Below are positions 25,350 to 33,577 of a stretch of 36,846 nucleotides of DNA, piece after piece; positions within the stretch are counted from its first letter, which is position 1, and the number at the start of each line of letters is the position of its first letter. A model generated the notes under the pieces. That model was not told the origin of the DNA. It did not search any database and saw nothing but the letters and a program-made list of their open reading frames with translations. The stretch covers positions 1-36,846 of the forward strand of contig CAYYAQ010000039.1 in NCBI GenBank assembly GCA_964469555.1, written 5' to 3'. The position numbers and the translations under genes were made by a program. The DNA comes from CAYYAQ01 sp964469555. Lineage in GTDB: Bacteria; Planctomycetota; UBA1135; UBA2386.

Positions 25350-25568
25350 TCCGGGCAGCAGGCCGCCTCCGGTTTCCTGCAGAACCTCGGTCGATCGCTG
25401 CCTCCGATGCTCAGCATGATGAAGGACGTCGGCGGAATCGACATGCCTGAGTTCTTCGGGAAGCTGGTCGACGATCAGCCCAAGGACAAGGCGAACGACG
25501 TTGAGGGATCGGACAAGCCCGACAAGTCGGGCTCGAACGGAGGCACCGCGCCGAAGCGAAAGAAGTAG
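25350..25568 (+). other. In-frame 72-codon extension after the HEAT gene's TGA
   Basis: Directly after the TGA at 25347-25349 the frame stays open for 72 sense codons to a TAG, with G or C in nearly every third position, like the gene itself. It encodes amphipathic segments (SGFLQNLGRSLPPML, DMPEFFGKLVDD) and a charged Lys-rich tail ending PKRKK, a style of C-terminus also seen on the beta-helix and MsrB proteins here. It may be a true C-terminus cut off by a nonsense change, a readthrough extension, or a sequence error. The best hairpin after the TGA (about 25358-25380) has a G-less loop, so selenocysteine is not supported. An ATG at 25408 could also start a separate 53-residue peptide. Confidence 0.55.
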
Positions 25569-25627
25569 TTTCATCGTCGCGGACGGGAGCCCCTTGTTTC
25601 CCGTCCGCCCACGGGTTCGATTGACCT

Positions 25628-26602
25628 ATGGAACTCGACCGCCGTGCATTCCTCTCCGATTCTTCACGCGCCGTAGCCGGGCTCGGCCTCCTCTCGCTGG
25701 GTGCGTGTTGCACGAGCGAAGAGAAGTCGCCGGTCGCGCACGCTCCGCAAAAGTCACGCACGAAAGAGAACTCCCTCTTTCAGATCTCTCTCGCGCAGTG
25801 GTCTTTCCACGTCGCCCTGGGTCGTGGCAAGTCCGCGACCATGGACAACCTCGAGTTCGCGCGTGAAGCGAGCGAGCTGGGATTCGCCGGCGTCGAGTAC
25901 GTCAATCAGTTCTTCAAAGACAAAGCGAAAGACGCGAAGTACATCGCCGAGATGAATAAGGTCGCCTCCGACAGCGGCATCAGGAACTTGTTGATCATGT
26001 GTGATGGCGAGGGGCGTCTCGGCGATCCAGACGCGAATCGGCGGAGGAAGGCGATCGAAAACCACTACCGGTGGGTCGATGCTGCGAAAGAGCTCGGGTG
26101 CCACTCCATTCGAGTCAATGCGGCGAGCAAGGGGTCGTACGACGAACAACTCAAGCTCGCGGCGGACGGCCTGCGGCGGCTGACGGAATTTGGCGCGCAA
26201 AACGACATGAACGTCATCGTCGAAAACCACGGTGGATTGTCATCGAATGGAGCCTGGTTGTCTGCGGTGATGCGAGAAGTGGATCACCCGCGCTGCGGGA
26301 CGCTCCCGGACTTCGGCAACTTCAGGCTGGGCGGAGGCAAGGAGTACAACCGCTACAAGGGCGTGCGGGAACTCATGCCGTTCGCGAAGGCCGTGAGTGC
26401 GAAGTCCCACGACTTCGATGAGAAGGGAAACGAGACGCGCACGGATTACATGAGAATGATGCGCGTCGTATTGGACGCGAACTACCGGGGCTTCGTCGGC
26501 GTGGAGTACGAAGGCAAGAAGCTCAGTGAGCGTGACGGCATCATCGCGACGAAGAAACTCCTCGAGCGAGTGCGGGACGTCGCGACTCGGGAAGGGTGGT
26601 AG
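25628..26602 (+). CDS. Tat-leader sugar-phosphate isomerase/epimerase-like TIM barrel
   Basis: A 324-residue protein. The leader has twin arginines (DRRAFLSDSS) and a lipobox-like LGAC (about 24-27), so it is exported folded and perhaps lipid-anchored. The rest is an AP-endonuclease-2-like TIM barrel: FQISLAQWSFH at the start, GFAGVEYVNQFF, HSIRVNAASKG, VIVENHGG, TLPDFGNFR, AVSAKSHDFDE and FVGVEYEG. The Glu/Asp/His/Glu set in VENHGG, DFGN, SHDF and VEYEG is the usual divalent-metal site. Hydroxypyruvate isomerase and sugar epimerases share this fold; the actual substrate is unknown. Such genes are highly multiplied in planctomycetes. The stop is about 60 bases before the SanA-like gene, so they may be co-transcribed. 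Confidence 0.88.
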   Translation: MELDRRAFLSDSSRAVAGLGLLSLGACCTSEEKSPVAHAPQKSRTKENSLFQISLAQWSFHVALGRGKSATMDNLEFAREASELGFAGVEYVNQFFKDKAKDAKYIAEMNKVASDSGIRNLLIMCDGEGRLGDPDANRRRKAIENHYRWVDAAKELGCHSIRVNAASKGSYDEQLKLAADGLRRLTEFGAQNDMNVIVENHGGLSSNGAWLSAVMREVDHPRCGTLPDFGNFRLGGGKEYNRYKGVRELMPFAKAVSAKSHDFDEKGNETRTDYMRMMRVVLDANYRGFVGVEYEGKKLSERDGIIATKKLLERVRDVATREGW

Positions 26603-26663
26603 CCCCCACACGAGGAAAGCACTGCAAGTCCTGACGCGATTCGCGCTACCATGCGGGTCGGTC

Positions 26664-27380
26664 ATGGGTGGTGATTTTGGAACAGCACAGCAGCCGCGTC
26701 GGCGGTCGTGGTGGCAACGTTGGTTGCGCCGGACGATCTGGACAGGTGGGATCGTTCTGATCTCTCTCGTCGCCGTGCACCAGTACGTGGTCTGGTCCGC
26801 TGCCGGTTCGATCTACTCCGTCGCGGAGGCTCCGTCTCGCGATGTGATCCTCGTACTCGGGGCAAGCGTACGGCCAGGAGGTCGACCGTCGCCGATGCTC
26901 GAGGAGCGGCTCCACGCCGCCGCCGATCTCTACCACGCAGGCAAGGGGCGCAAGGTCATCGTCTCCGGCGACCATGGCGGCAAGCACTACGACGAGGTTC
27001 ACCCGATGGCGCGCGCGCTCGAAGCCAGGGGCGTGCCCGCTCGCGACATCTTTCTCGACCACGCTGGCTTCCGCACCCTCGACAGCGCGCATCGTGCACG
27101 GAGAGTGTTCGGCGTCGACAGCATGCTCGTCGTCACGAACCCGTTCCACGTCGCGCGCGCGGTGTTCCTCGCGCGAAACGTCGGCATCGACGCCGCGGGA
27201 GTTGGCGCTGACTACGGTGTGTATTACTCCCCTGGTACACACTTCCGGCACGCGGCGCGGGAGGTCCTGGCGCGCATCCTGGCGTTTGGCGACGTGTTCA
27301 TCCTGGGCACCGGGCCGCGTTTCCTGGGGCCACCCATCGATTGGCGCGGTGATGGTCGCCTGACCCGGAACGCCCGCTAG
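26664..27380 (+). CDS. SanA/DUF218 (ElyC/YdcF-like) envelope protein
   Basis: 238 residues from the ATG at 26664; the frame is open upstream but lacks coding character there. A basic N-terminus (QRWLRR) is followed by one membrane anchor (TIWTGGIVLISLVAVHQYVV, about 23-42), then a DUF218 domain: VILVLGASVRPGGRPSPMLEERL, KVIVSGDHGG, DEVHPMARAL, DIFLDHAGFRTLDSAHRA and VVTNPFHVARAVFLAR. This wording is closest to SanA of E. coli, which affects the envelope permeability barrier (vancomycin exclusion at high temperature). The biochemical activity of the family is unsettled. The domain should face the periplasm. The gene upstream is a Tat TIM barrel and the gene downstream is the VTC polymerase gene. 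Confidence 0.88.
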   Translation: MGGDFGTAQQPRRRSWWQRWLRRTIWTGGIVLISLVAVHQYVVWSAAGSIYSVAEAPSRDVILVLGASVRPGGRPSPMLEERLHAAADLYHAGKGRKVIVSGDHGGKHYDEVHPMARALEARGVPARDIFLDHAGFRTLDSAHRARRVFGVDSMLVVTNPFHVARAVFLARNVGIDAAGVGADYGVYYSPGTHFRHAAREVLARILAFGDVFILGTGPRFLGPPIDWRGDGRLTRNAR

Positions 27381-27466
27381 CCCGGTTCGTCGGCGGGATG
27401 GGCAGTTCCGCTCCTCGATGGGTGCTGGGCGACTTCCCTTACTGGCCGTTCTACGGATAAGATGCG

Positions 27467-28276
27467 ATGCGCCCTAAGACGTCAGCCAATCCCAAGTTGT
27501 CCACCTCATCTGGATCTCCGATCCGTGGGTCGAACGCACGCCTGCAGTTCTCGCGGTACGAGTGCAAGTACCTCGTAAGCGAAGGCAAGGCGGTCGACCT
27601 TCGAGACTACATCGAGCCGTTCGTCGAGCTTGACCCGTTTGCGGCCAGGCAAGCGAATCGTCGCTACGAGATCTCGAGTCTGTACCTGGACGACAAGACC
27701 TTTCGGCTCTGTGGCGAAACTCTCGAAGGACTCCGCAACCGATTCAAACTGCGCATTCGCGCCTATACGGACCGCCCTGACGACCCCGTGTTCTTCGAGG
27801 TCAAGAAACGTCGCGATCGGAAAATCTCGAAGGAGCGAGCACGCGTGCGACGTTCCGACATGTTGCGCCTCTTCAACACAGGCGAGGTGAGCACGGTGAA
27901 CATGACGCCGCGTGAGGCCGGCTACTACGAGTCGTTCGTGTCGAGGATGCGTTGGATCAACGCGGTACCGAAGGTACTCGTTCGCTACGATCGAGAGGCA
28001 TTTCACGGGATGTACGACGAAACCGTCCGCGTTACCTTCGATCGGCAACTCCGCAGCAGGATGGTAGACCGTCCGTCACAGTTCTTCGCTGCGGGTGAGT
28101 GGAACCAGGTCGAGAGCCGCCGCGTGATCGTGGAAATGAAATTCAACAACAAGTACCCGCCCTGGCTCACCGAGGCGATCCGGCTTTTCCGGTTGGAGCG
28201 TATTTCGTATTCTAAGTACGTCCATTCGTTGAGCGCGACGGAACGCGGTGGGACGATGCAAACCCCTGCGACCTAA
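27467..28276 (+). CDS. VTC-domain polyphosphate-polymerase-like protein
   Basis: A 269-residue protein with a VTC catalytic tunnel domain and a short disordered N-terminus. Motifs in order: RYECKY (30-35), SLYLDD (71-76), KLRIRAY (94-100), FEVKKR (110-115), KVLVRYDREAF, VEMKFNN, and the terminal SYSKYVHS. These basic and acidic residues line the triphosphate tunnel of yeast Vtc4, which makes polyphosphate from ATP. Bacterial VTC proteins are commonly linked to DUF4956 and CotH-kinase genes; the DUF4956 partner is next, CotH is absent. No membrane segment, so it is cytosolic or attached through its neighbour. The polymer made is inferred. The 168 bases to the next gene contain no ORF. Confidence 0.88.
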   Translation: MRPKTSANPKLSTSSGSPIRGSNARLQFSRYECKYLVSEGKAVDLRDYIEPFVELDPFAARQANRRYEISSLYLDDKTFRLCGETLEGLRNRFKLRIRAYTDRPDDPVFFEVKKRRDRKISKERARVRRSDMLRLFNTGEVSTVNMTPREAGYYESFVSRMRWINAVPKVLVRYDREAFHGMYDETVRVTFDRQLRSRMVDRPSQFFAAGEWNQVESRRVIVEMKFNNKYPPWLTEAIRLFRLERISYSKYVHSLSATERGGTMQTPAT

Positions 28277-28444
28277 TAAACTTGCGTCCCCTCATGGCTA
28301 CCCTGGAATCGGTGTCTCCCAGCATGTCAATCCGCGCGAAACATCGTGTGGATCCAGTGATTCCCTTGCGTTTCACACTTGCGGCGAGGGATCGCCTCCC
28401 CCAAATCCCCTGAGCCTCCCCTCCCGGACCCAGGTTTCTAGAAC

Positions 28445-29140
28445 ATGGACAAGCTTCTCGCTCAACTCTTCGCGACCCCGCCGGGATCGGAGCCGATCAC
28501 CTGGGAGGAGATGCTCCTCTACATGCTCCTGTCGTTCGTGTTGTCCCAACTCCTCGCGTGGGTCTACACGTGGACGCACAAGGGACTGTCCTATTCGCGA
28601 TCCCAGGTTCAGTCGGTCGTCCTGATTTCGATCATCGTCACGGCGGTGATGCTCGCGATCGGCAACAACGTCGCCCGTGCATTCGGACTCTTCGGTGCGC
28701 TAGCCCTGATCCGATTCCGGACGCCGGTGAAAGACACGCGAGACACCGTGTTCCTTTTCATGGCAGTCGGTATCGGGATCACGCTCGGCACTCGCAATGT
28801 GATGCTCGCGGTCCTGGGCACGGGGATGTTCAGCCTCATCGCGATGTACCTGGCCTTCTCGCGATTCGGAGAGCGAAGCAACTCCGACGCCGTCCTCCGG
28901 TTCGCGATGCCTGCGCAGGGCGAGCAAGAGAATCTTATGCGTCGGATCCTCTCGCACTACTGCCAGAGGTTCGCACTCGTGCACCTGCGCGAGGCAGGTC
29001 CCGACCAGAACATGGAATTCGCCTACCAGATCAAGATGTACGACCAGCGGCAGACGACAGGCCTGCTGACCGACATGGGGGCGATCCCGGGAGTCAGTGG
29101 TCTCAACCTGCTGGTGCAAAACGAGGACGAGGAAGTCTAG
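28445..29140 (+). CDS. DUF4956 membrane protein
   Basis: A 231-residue protein. Four hydrophobic segments lie at about 23-43 (LLYMLLSFVLSQLLAWVYTW), 56-76 (SVVLISIIVTAVMLAIGNNV), 80-90 plus 103-118 (FLFMAVGIGITLG) and 120-140 (VMLAVLGTGMFSLIAMYLAF). The segment GALALIRFRTPVKDTRDT (about 84-101) is the hallmark of DUF4956, and a soluble ferredoxin-like C-terminal region follows. The family nearly always occurs beside VTC polymerases and may be the membrane channel or anchor for that system (inference from genomic association). The stop TAG is followed at once by the GTG of the HlyD-like gene, so the two are translationally coupled. Confidence 0.88.
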   Translation: MDKLLAQLFATPPGSEPITWEEMLLYMLLSFVLSQLLAWVYTWTHKGLSYSRSQVQSVVLISIIVTAVMLAIGNNVARAFGLFGALALIRFRTPVKDTRDTVFLFMAVGIGITLGTRNVMLAVLGTGMFSLIAMYLAFSRFGERSNSDAVLRFAMPAQGEQENLMRRILSHYCQRFALVHLREAGPDQNMEFAYQIKMYDQRQTTGLLTDMGAIPGVSGLNLLVQNEDEEV

Positions 29141-30334
29141 GTGGCGGATATCGCAAAGACGTTCGTCCCGAGTGAGCCCCGCGCGAACATCCTGCGAAGG
29201 GTGCGGCGTTCGGCCTTCATGATCGTGCCATTCATCGCCTGGGGCGGTGGTATCGCTGGAGTATTGTGGCTCGCCGGCAAGCAGACGCGCCCCCTGGACT
29301 ACCCGGGTCTCGCGGCGATCTCACGTCACGTCGCCGTTGCCCCGTCACAGGGGATCCTCAAGACCCTGGTCGTGAGCGAGGGGTCCAGAGTCACGGCGGG
29401 ACAGTTGATCGGCCTGATCGACGGCTCGCATCTCAAGCTGCGCGCGAAGAAGGTCAAGAACCGCATCAAGGAGATCCGCGCGGGAATCGTGCGGGAGCGG
29501 GCGATCCTCGACCTGGAAGTCGTTCGCGAGAGGGCGCGACTCGAGCATGATCAGATCAGTCAGATGCGCCGGTTCCAGCGCGATGTGGAAAACGCGAAGC
29601 TCAACTCCCTCGAAGTTCTGGCCAGTCTTGCGGAGTCTCGCATCAAGCTCGAGGGCCTGCGCATCGACCTGGAGCGGCAGAAGGGTCTGTCGAGCCAGGA
29701 TTTGTTCTCGGAAGCCGAGTTGATCCGTACGCGGACGAGGTTCGATGCCCTGGGCGAGCGGATCAAGCGGACTGAGATCATATTGAAGAGCCGCGACGAG
29801 AAACTCGTCGCCGTCGAATCGCGCTACTCGGACTACCAGAAGAGCCGCGAGATCAAGGGCGCGGACGGGGACAAGATGTTCGGTGCGTTCCAGTTCCGCG
29901 TCGCCGCTCAGAACGACGAGCTCGAGATGATCGCTCTCGAAGGCACCCGTTTGGAGTTGCGCGCGCCCACGAGTGGACTGGTGACCGCAGTCCACGTTGG
30001 GATCGGACAACTCGTTTCACAAGGGCGGCCAGTCGTGACAATCGTCGATACGCAGCCCGGGGGCATGATCGCCTACGTTCCGCCCGGCGCCGTCAGGCGG
30101 ATCAAGGTCGGGATGTCCGCAGTCCTCGAGCGTTCGACGAACCCCGGCAAGACGATCCGTACGAAGGTGCTCAGGGTTGGTCCGACTGTCGAGAGTATCC
30201 CTCAACAACTCCTGATGATCCCGACCATTCCCGAGTGGGGTGTGCCGGTCTATCTCGAGTTCACGCCAGAGATGGCGTCGATGCCCGGCGAGGCTGTGCG
30301 CGTCCGGGTCTTCCCGGACAACTTCGACGGCTAG
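29141..30334 (+). CDS. HlyD-family periplasmic adaptor (membrane fusion protein)
   Basis: A 397-residue protein starting at GTG with no gap after the DUF4956 stop. One N-terminal transmembrane segment (about 25-46, FMIVPFIAWGGGIAGVLWLAG), a lipoyl half-motif (VAPSQGILKTLVVSEGSRVTAGQLIG, about 67-92), a long alpha-helical hairpin (about 100-250, rich in R, E and L), the second lipoyl half (LRAPTSGLVTAVHVGIGQLV, about 272-291) and a beta-barrel end. This is the layout of HlyD/EmrA adaptors that bridge an inner-membrane exporter to the outer envelope. No ABC or MFS exporter gene lies beside it; the linked partners are DUF4956 and VTC. That pairing suggests the adaptor serves the VTC/DUF4956 system, which is inference. 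Confidence 0.85.
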   Translation: MADIAKTFVPSEPRANILRRVRRSAFMIVPFIAWGGGIAGVLWLAGKQTRPLDYPGLAAISRHVAVAPSQGILKTLVVSEGSRVTAGQLIGLIDGSHLKLRAKKVKNRIKEIRAGIVRERAILDLEVVRERARLEHDQISQMRRFQRDVENAKLNSLEVLASLAESRIKLEGLRIDLERQKGLSSQDLFSEAELIRTRTRFDALGERIKRTEIILKSRDEKLVAVESRYSDYQKSREIKGADGDKMFGAFQFRVAAQNDELEMIALEGTRLELRAPTSGLVTAVHVGIGQLVSQGRPVVTIVDTQPGGMIAYVPPGAVRRIKVGMSAVLERSTNPGKTIRTKVLRVGPTVESIPQQLLMIPTIPEWGVPVYLEFTPEMASMPGEAVRVRVFPDNFDG

Positions 30335-30345
30335 GCGAGTCGGAG

Positions 30346-31647
30346 CTAGCGACCGATCTGCAACGTCAGCCCTCGCGTCAAGGCGAGTCCATGGCTAGCC
30401 GCGATGTCCTCGATGGCGGCTTGCGCGTGCAACTCTGCGCCGAGCAGATTCACGCTGGTCGGCACGCCCAGGAGGAGTTCCGCGGTACCCGTGGTCGACG
30501 TGGTCGTCAGCACCACGATCGCCGGCACGACGTGCGCCCAGCCACCGGCGAATCGGATCACTCCGTCCGGAACAGCTTTCGTGTCGAAACCCAATGCGGC
30601 CTTCGCGCCGGGCCGAGCGCTCCAGAGCGTTACGCTGACCTTTCGGCCCAGAGCGGGGAAGGTGTCGAGACTGAGTCCGGGGGAACCCCAGAGCCAGCTC
30701 TTCGCCGGGGAGCCGAAGCTCCACCACGCAGGCATGGCCTTGGTGCCCACGGGAAGCGTGCCGATGCTCTCGTAGATGGTGGACTTGATCGCTTCCGAAG
30801 CGCAGTAGAGACGAGTCCCATTCGGCGAGATCGTGATCGCTTCGGCGTTGCCTTGCCCGGACCCGTCGAAGGCGCAGACGAGATTCACGAACGCCGCCGC
30901 GAACCCGCTCGTGGGGACGCCCCGGAGATAGGTGTAGACCACGTTCTTGTTCCGAACGACCACCCATCGACCGTCCGAACTCACGTCGCCGCCGGAGAAT
31001 CGCGGAGCGGAGTGCGTGAACGTCCGTTCCAGCTTCATCGTCTTGATGTTCCTGCCGTCCAGCGGCATCGGGTACCCGTAGAGATACGCCGTCGTGCTCG
31101 GCTTCGCTTCCTTGGTCAGGATGTATGGGCGACCGTCGACCGGATCGATCAACAGGGTCTCCGCGTCGTGGGTCTGCTTCGGGTATTTGAACGCGAAGAT
31201 CTCGATGTTCTTGATGACGATGAGCGCGCCGGGCGTCGGGGGTGTGATCGGCTCGGGAAAACGGATCAGCGAGAACGCCGAGTAATTGAGGTTGTTGTTG
31301 CCGATATCGGCGAGGTAGATGTAGTCACGACCCTTCTCCGGGCCTGGGCCGATCGCGATGTCTTCCCAGTCTCCATTGACGATCGAGCCGACCTGATACT
31401 GCTGGACGACCTTACCCGTCTTCGCGATCGCGATGACCTGGTTGATCCTGCCGCCATCGTCGTGGGCCCAGAGCACGCCGGGGTTGATCCGGCTGGCCTC
31501 GAGGCCGGAGATCTCGTGCAGGGTGCCCGCGGGAACCAACGTGGAGGAGACCGCCCCGATGGGCGCGAATCTCCCAAACTGGATGCATCCGGTAGACTGC
31601 CCGTTCAGGCCGGCGGCCAGAAGCAGCACGATGATGAGGAAGCGCAT
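30346..31647 (-). CDS. Secreted beta-propeller protein with planctomycete C-terminal domain
   Basis: A 433-residue protein with a short leader (MRFLIIVLLLAAGLNG). Residues about 30-320 look like a beta-propeller of the SdiA-regulated / phytase-like type: HEISGLEASRINPGVLWAHD, GDWEDIAIGPG, YIYLADIGNNN, THDAETLLIDPVDGRPYILTK, GNAEAITISPNG. The WEDIA and DIGNNN motifs are typical metal-binding turns of that group. The last about 110 residues (PGLSLDTFPALG, TTGTAELLLGVP, ELHAQAAIED, LALTRGLTLQIG) form the same kind of beta domain that ends the M14 peptidase. It may act as an extracellular binding domain or export tag. Catalysis is uncertain. It is convergent with the HlyD-like gene (11 bases). 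The 264 bases upstream hold no convincing gene. Confidence 0.78.
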   Translation of the reverse strand: MRFLIIVLLLAAGLNGQSTGCIQFGRFAPIGAVSSTLVPAGTLHEISGLEASRINPGVLWAHDDGGRINQVIAIAKTGKVVQQYQVGSIVNGDWEDIAIGPGPEKGRDYIYLADIGNNNLNYSAFSLIRFPEPITPPTPGALIVIKNIEIFAFKYPKQTHDAETLLIDPVDGRPYILTKEAKPSTTAYLYGYPMPLDGRNIKTMKLERTFTHSAPRFSGGDVSSDGRWVVVRNKNVVYTYLRGVPTSGFAAAFVNLVCAFDGSGQGNAEAITISPNGTRLYCASEAIKSTIYESIGTLPVGTKAMPAWWSFGSPAKSWLWGSPGLSLDTFPALGRKVSVTLWSARPGAKAALGFDTKAVPDGVIRFAGGWAHVVPAIVVLTTTSTTGTAELLLGVPTSVNLLGAELHAQAAIEDIAASHGLALTRGLTLQIGR

Positions 31648-31911
31648 GGGAGTATTCTAACCCCAGCGGCCAGCTACCGCCGAGGTCCGGCGCACAATGA
31701 ACTGGCGTCTGCAACAGACTCCTATCCGCGGTCGAACCGCCCGCCTCGTCGGCGCCGCCGGGTGGTGGGGGCGTGCCCTGTGGACCCGGTGGCTGCTGGT
31801 GTTGGGCCGGGGGGCTGATGGGGATCGTAAGGCCTGGCCTTGATGCGGCGCCAACGGCCCGTGCGGGCCTCCTCAGAACGCTCCTGGCGGGGGCGCGTGT
31901 CGTGGTTTCGC

Positions 31912-32967
31912 CTATCTGGCCGTGAACTTGTGCACGGTCTTGTGCCGGTAGGTCTGACCCGGGCGGAGGATCACGGAAGGAAACTGGGGCTGGTTCACGG
32001 AATCCGGGAAGTGCTGCGTTTCGAGGCAGAGAGCGTGCCGATGTCCGTACACGCGCCCGCGTTTTCCCGAGTCCCCGCGGAGGAAATTGCCCGAATAGAA
32101 CTGGATGCCGGGCTCGGTGGTGTGAATCTCGAGCACGCGACCGCTCGCCGGATCGTGGAGACGCGCCGCGAGCTTCATCGACCCAGCACTCTTGGACAAC
32201 ACGAAGTTGTGGTCGTACCCCAGGGCCGGGGTCTCCGTGAGATCATCGATGTGGTCTCCGATGCGCGTGGCCTCGCGCAAGTCGAGCGGTGTCCCTGCGA
32301 CTGGTTCTATCCGGCCGGTCGGAATGAGTGTGTGATTCGTCGGTGTGTAGCGAGCGGCCGCGATCTGGATCTCGTGCTCGAGGATCGATCCGGAGCCCGC
32401 GCCACCGAGGTTCCAATACGCGTGGTTGGTGAGGTTCACGGGGGTGGCCTGGTTCGACGTCGCCTTGTACTCGATGATGAGTTCGTTTGCGTTCGTCAGC
32501 GTGTACTTGACCTTGCAGGCGAGTTCGCCCGGGTAGCCTTCCTCTCCGTCTGGGCTCGTGTACGAGAATTCGATCGCGGAGTTGTTCAGGCTGCGGCTTT
32601 GTTGCGCTCGCCAGACCATCTTGTCCAGGCTACGGGATCCACCACCGTGCAGGTGATTCGGATCATTGTTCGTCGCGAGCTGGTAGTCCTTCTCGTCGAG
32701 TCGAAATCGACCGTTGGCGATCCGATTCGCTACGCGGCCCGTCGTGCACCCGAAGTACTGGTTGGCTGCCGACTGATACCCCCCGACGCTCTCGAACCCG
32801 AGGATGACGTCCTCGAGGTCGCCATCACGATCCGGAACGTGCATCTCGACGAGCGTCGCGCCGTAGTTCGTCAATCTGGCGACCACTCCGTAGATGTTCC
32901 GCAGTTCGAACAGGCGGACTTCGGTGCCGTCCTTCGTTGTTCCGAAGGGCTGTGAATACGGTTTCAT
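31912..32967 (-). CDS. galM: Aldose 1-epimerase (galactose mutarotase)
   Basis: 351 residues from the ATG at 32965-32967, the normal GalM length. Motifs: LTNYGATLVEMHVPDRDG (32-49), GRVANRIANGRF with R82, HLHGG with H107, VNLTNHAYWN with H182, GYDHNF with D252, and TTEPGIQFYSGN with the catalytic base E285. It should interconvert alpha- and beta-aldoses. Upstream, in another frame (33076 to about 32955), lies a lipoprotein-like leader (ALSLLLLAGCGATRNPDETV) that runs toward the first GalM strand, so the gene may once have encoded a secreted lipoprotein and lost it to a one-base shift, or the sequence has an indel there. As written the product lacks a leader. A GGCCC / GGGCC inverted repeat downstream at 31856-31869 might aid termination. 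Confidence 0.9.
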   Translation of the reverse strand: MKPYSQPFGTTKDGTEVRLFELRNIYGVVARLTNYGATLVEMHVPDRDGDLEDVILGFESVGGYQSAANQYFGCTTGRVANRIANGRFRLDEKDYQLATNNDPNHLHGGGSRSLDKMVWRAQQSRSLNNSAIEFSYTSPDGEEGYPGELACKVKYTLTNANELIIEYKATSNQATPVNLTNHAYWNLGGAGSGSILEHEIQIAAARYTPTNHTLIPTGRIEPVAGTPLDLREATRIGDHIDDLTETPALGYDHNFVLSKSAGSMKLAARLHDPASGRVLEIHTTEPGIQFYSGNFLRGDSGKRGRVYGHRHALCLETQHFPDSVNQPQFPSVILRPGQTYRHKTVHKFTAR

Positions 32968-33112
32968 CAGGATTACGTGTCGCGCCGCAGCCGGCCAGCA
33001 GCAGAAGAGACAGGGCTTCCGCGGCCAGCTCCCGGACCGGGTTCTCCTCGTCGTGGCGAGGTTCGCTGTGCGCCATGGGCTAGCGGACGGTATTTCTGCG
33101 TTCCGCGGTGGT

Positions 33113-33397
33113 CTACGCGGGGATCTCTGCTGGGGGCTTCCCAGCAGCTTCCCCGCTGCGGACGGGGTGCGGGTTTGGGGCCGGTGCATGGTCTTTCCGG
33201 CGCCGGCCCGCCGGATTCTGAGGTGGTTCGTCTTCCCGGGGCTTTGTGCGAAGGAGCGCCTCCGCGGCCATTCGGGACTCGGTCTTTCTCACCGATGCCG
33301 CCAGGGCACCCAAACCCCGCTCCATGAGAACAGGGGATGCGGTGGGTATGGCGCACGACCACAAGGCACAGGTCGCGACGATGAGGAGCCGATTCAT
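33113..33397 (-). CDS. Small lipoprotein-like hypothetical
   Basis: A 94-residue ORF with a plausible leader (MNRLLIVATCALWSCAI; possible lipidation Cys at 15) followed by a helical charged stretch (VRKTESRMAAEALLRTKPRED) and a Pro/Arg-rich tail. I do not recognise it. It lies upstream of galM on the same strand, inside a 610-base stretch that otherwise shows only the galM leader remnant and noise. A perfect 8-bp hairpin (33127-33134 with 33140-33147) is inside its 3' part. It may be a real small exported protein or a chance ORF. Confidence 0.38.
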   Translation of the reverse strand: MNRLLIVATCALWSCAIPTASPVLMERGLGALAASVRKTESRMAAEALLRTKPREDEPPQNPAGRRRKDHAPAPNPHPVRSGEAAGKPPAEIPA

Positions 33398-33577
33398 GTG
33401 AGGTTCATCGACCGTGACCGCTCCGCCCCTTGAGAACGGGACTTTGGTAGCGAGTCGCTCGCTGGTAGATCTGTTGGTTCTACGGCACGTTCATGAGCCG
33501 TAGTTGCGACCATTAGGCGCACCGTCCTGTTCCGAATCATCGCTCTCCTGGTGACGATCACGCTCTAGTGTCTGATC

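Noticed and set aside
30235..31818. 527-residue plus-strand ORF opposite the beta-propeller gene
   Set aside because: Shadow composition; the minus-strand product has a leader and two recognisable domains.
31840..32955. 371-residue plus-strand ORF opposite galM
   Set aside because: Antisense to a complete GalM with all catalytic residues.
32968..33189. N-terminal extension of galM to 425 codons
   Set aside because: The extra residues are Arg/Pro/Ser-rich with no leader or fold and exceed the family length; the ATG at 32967 gives a normal GalM.
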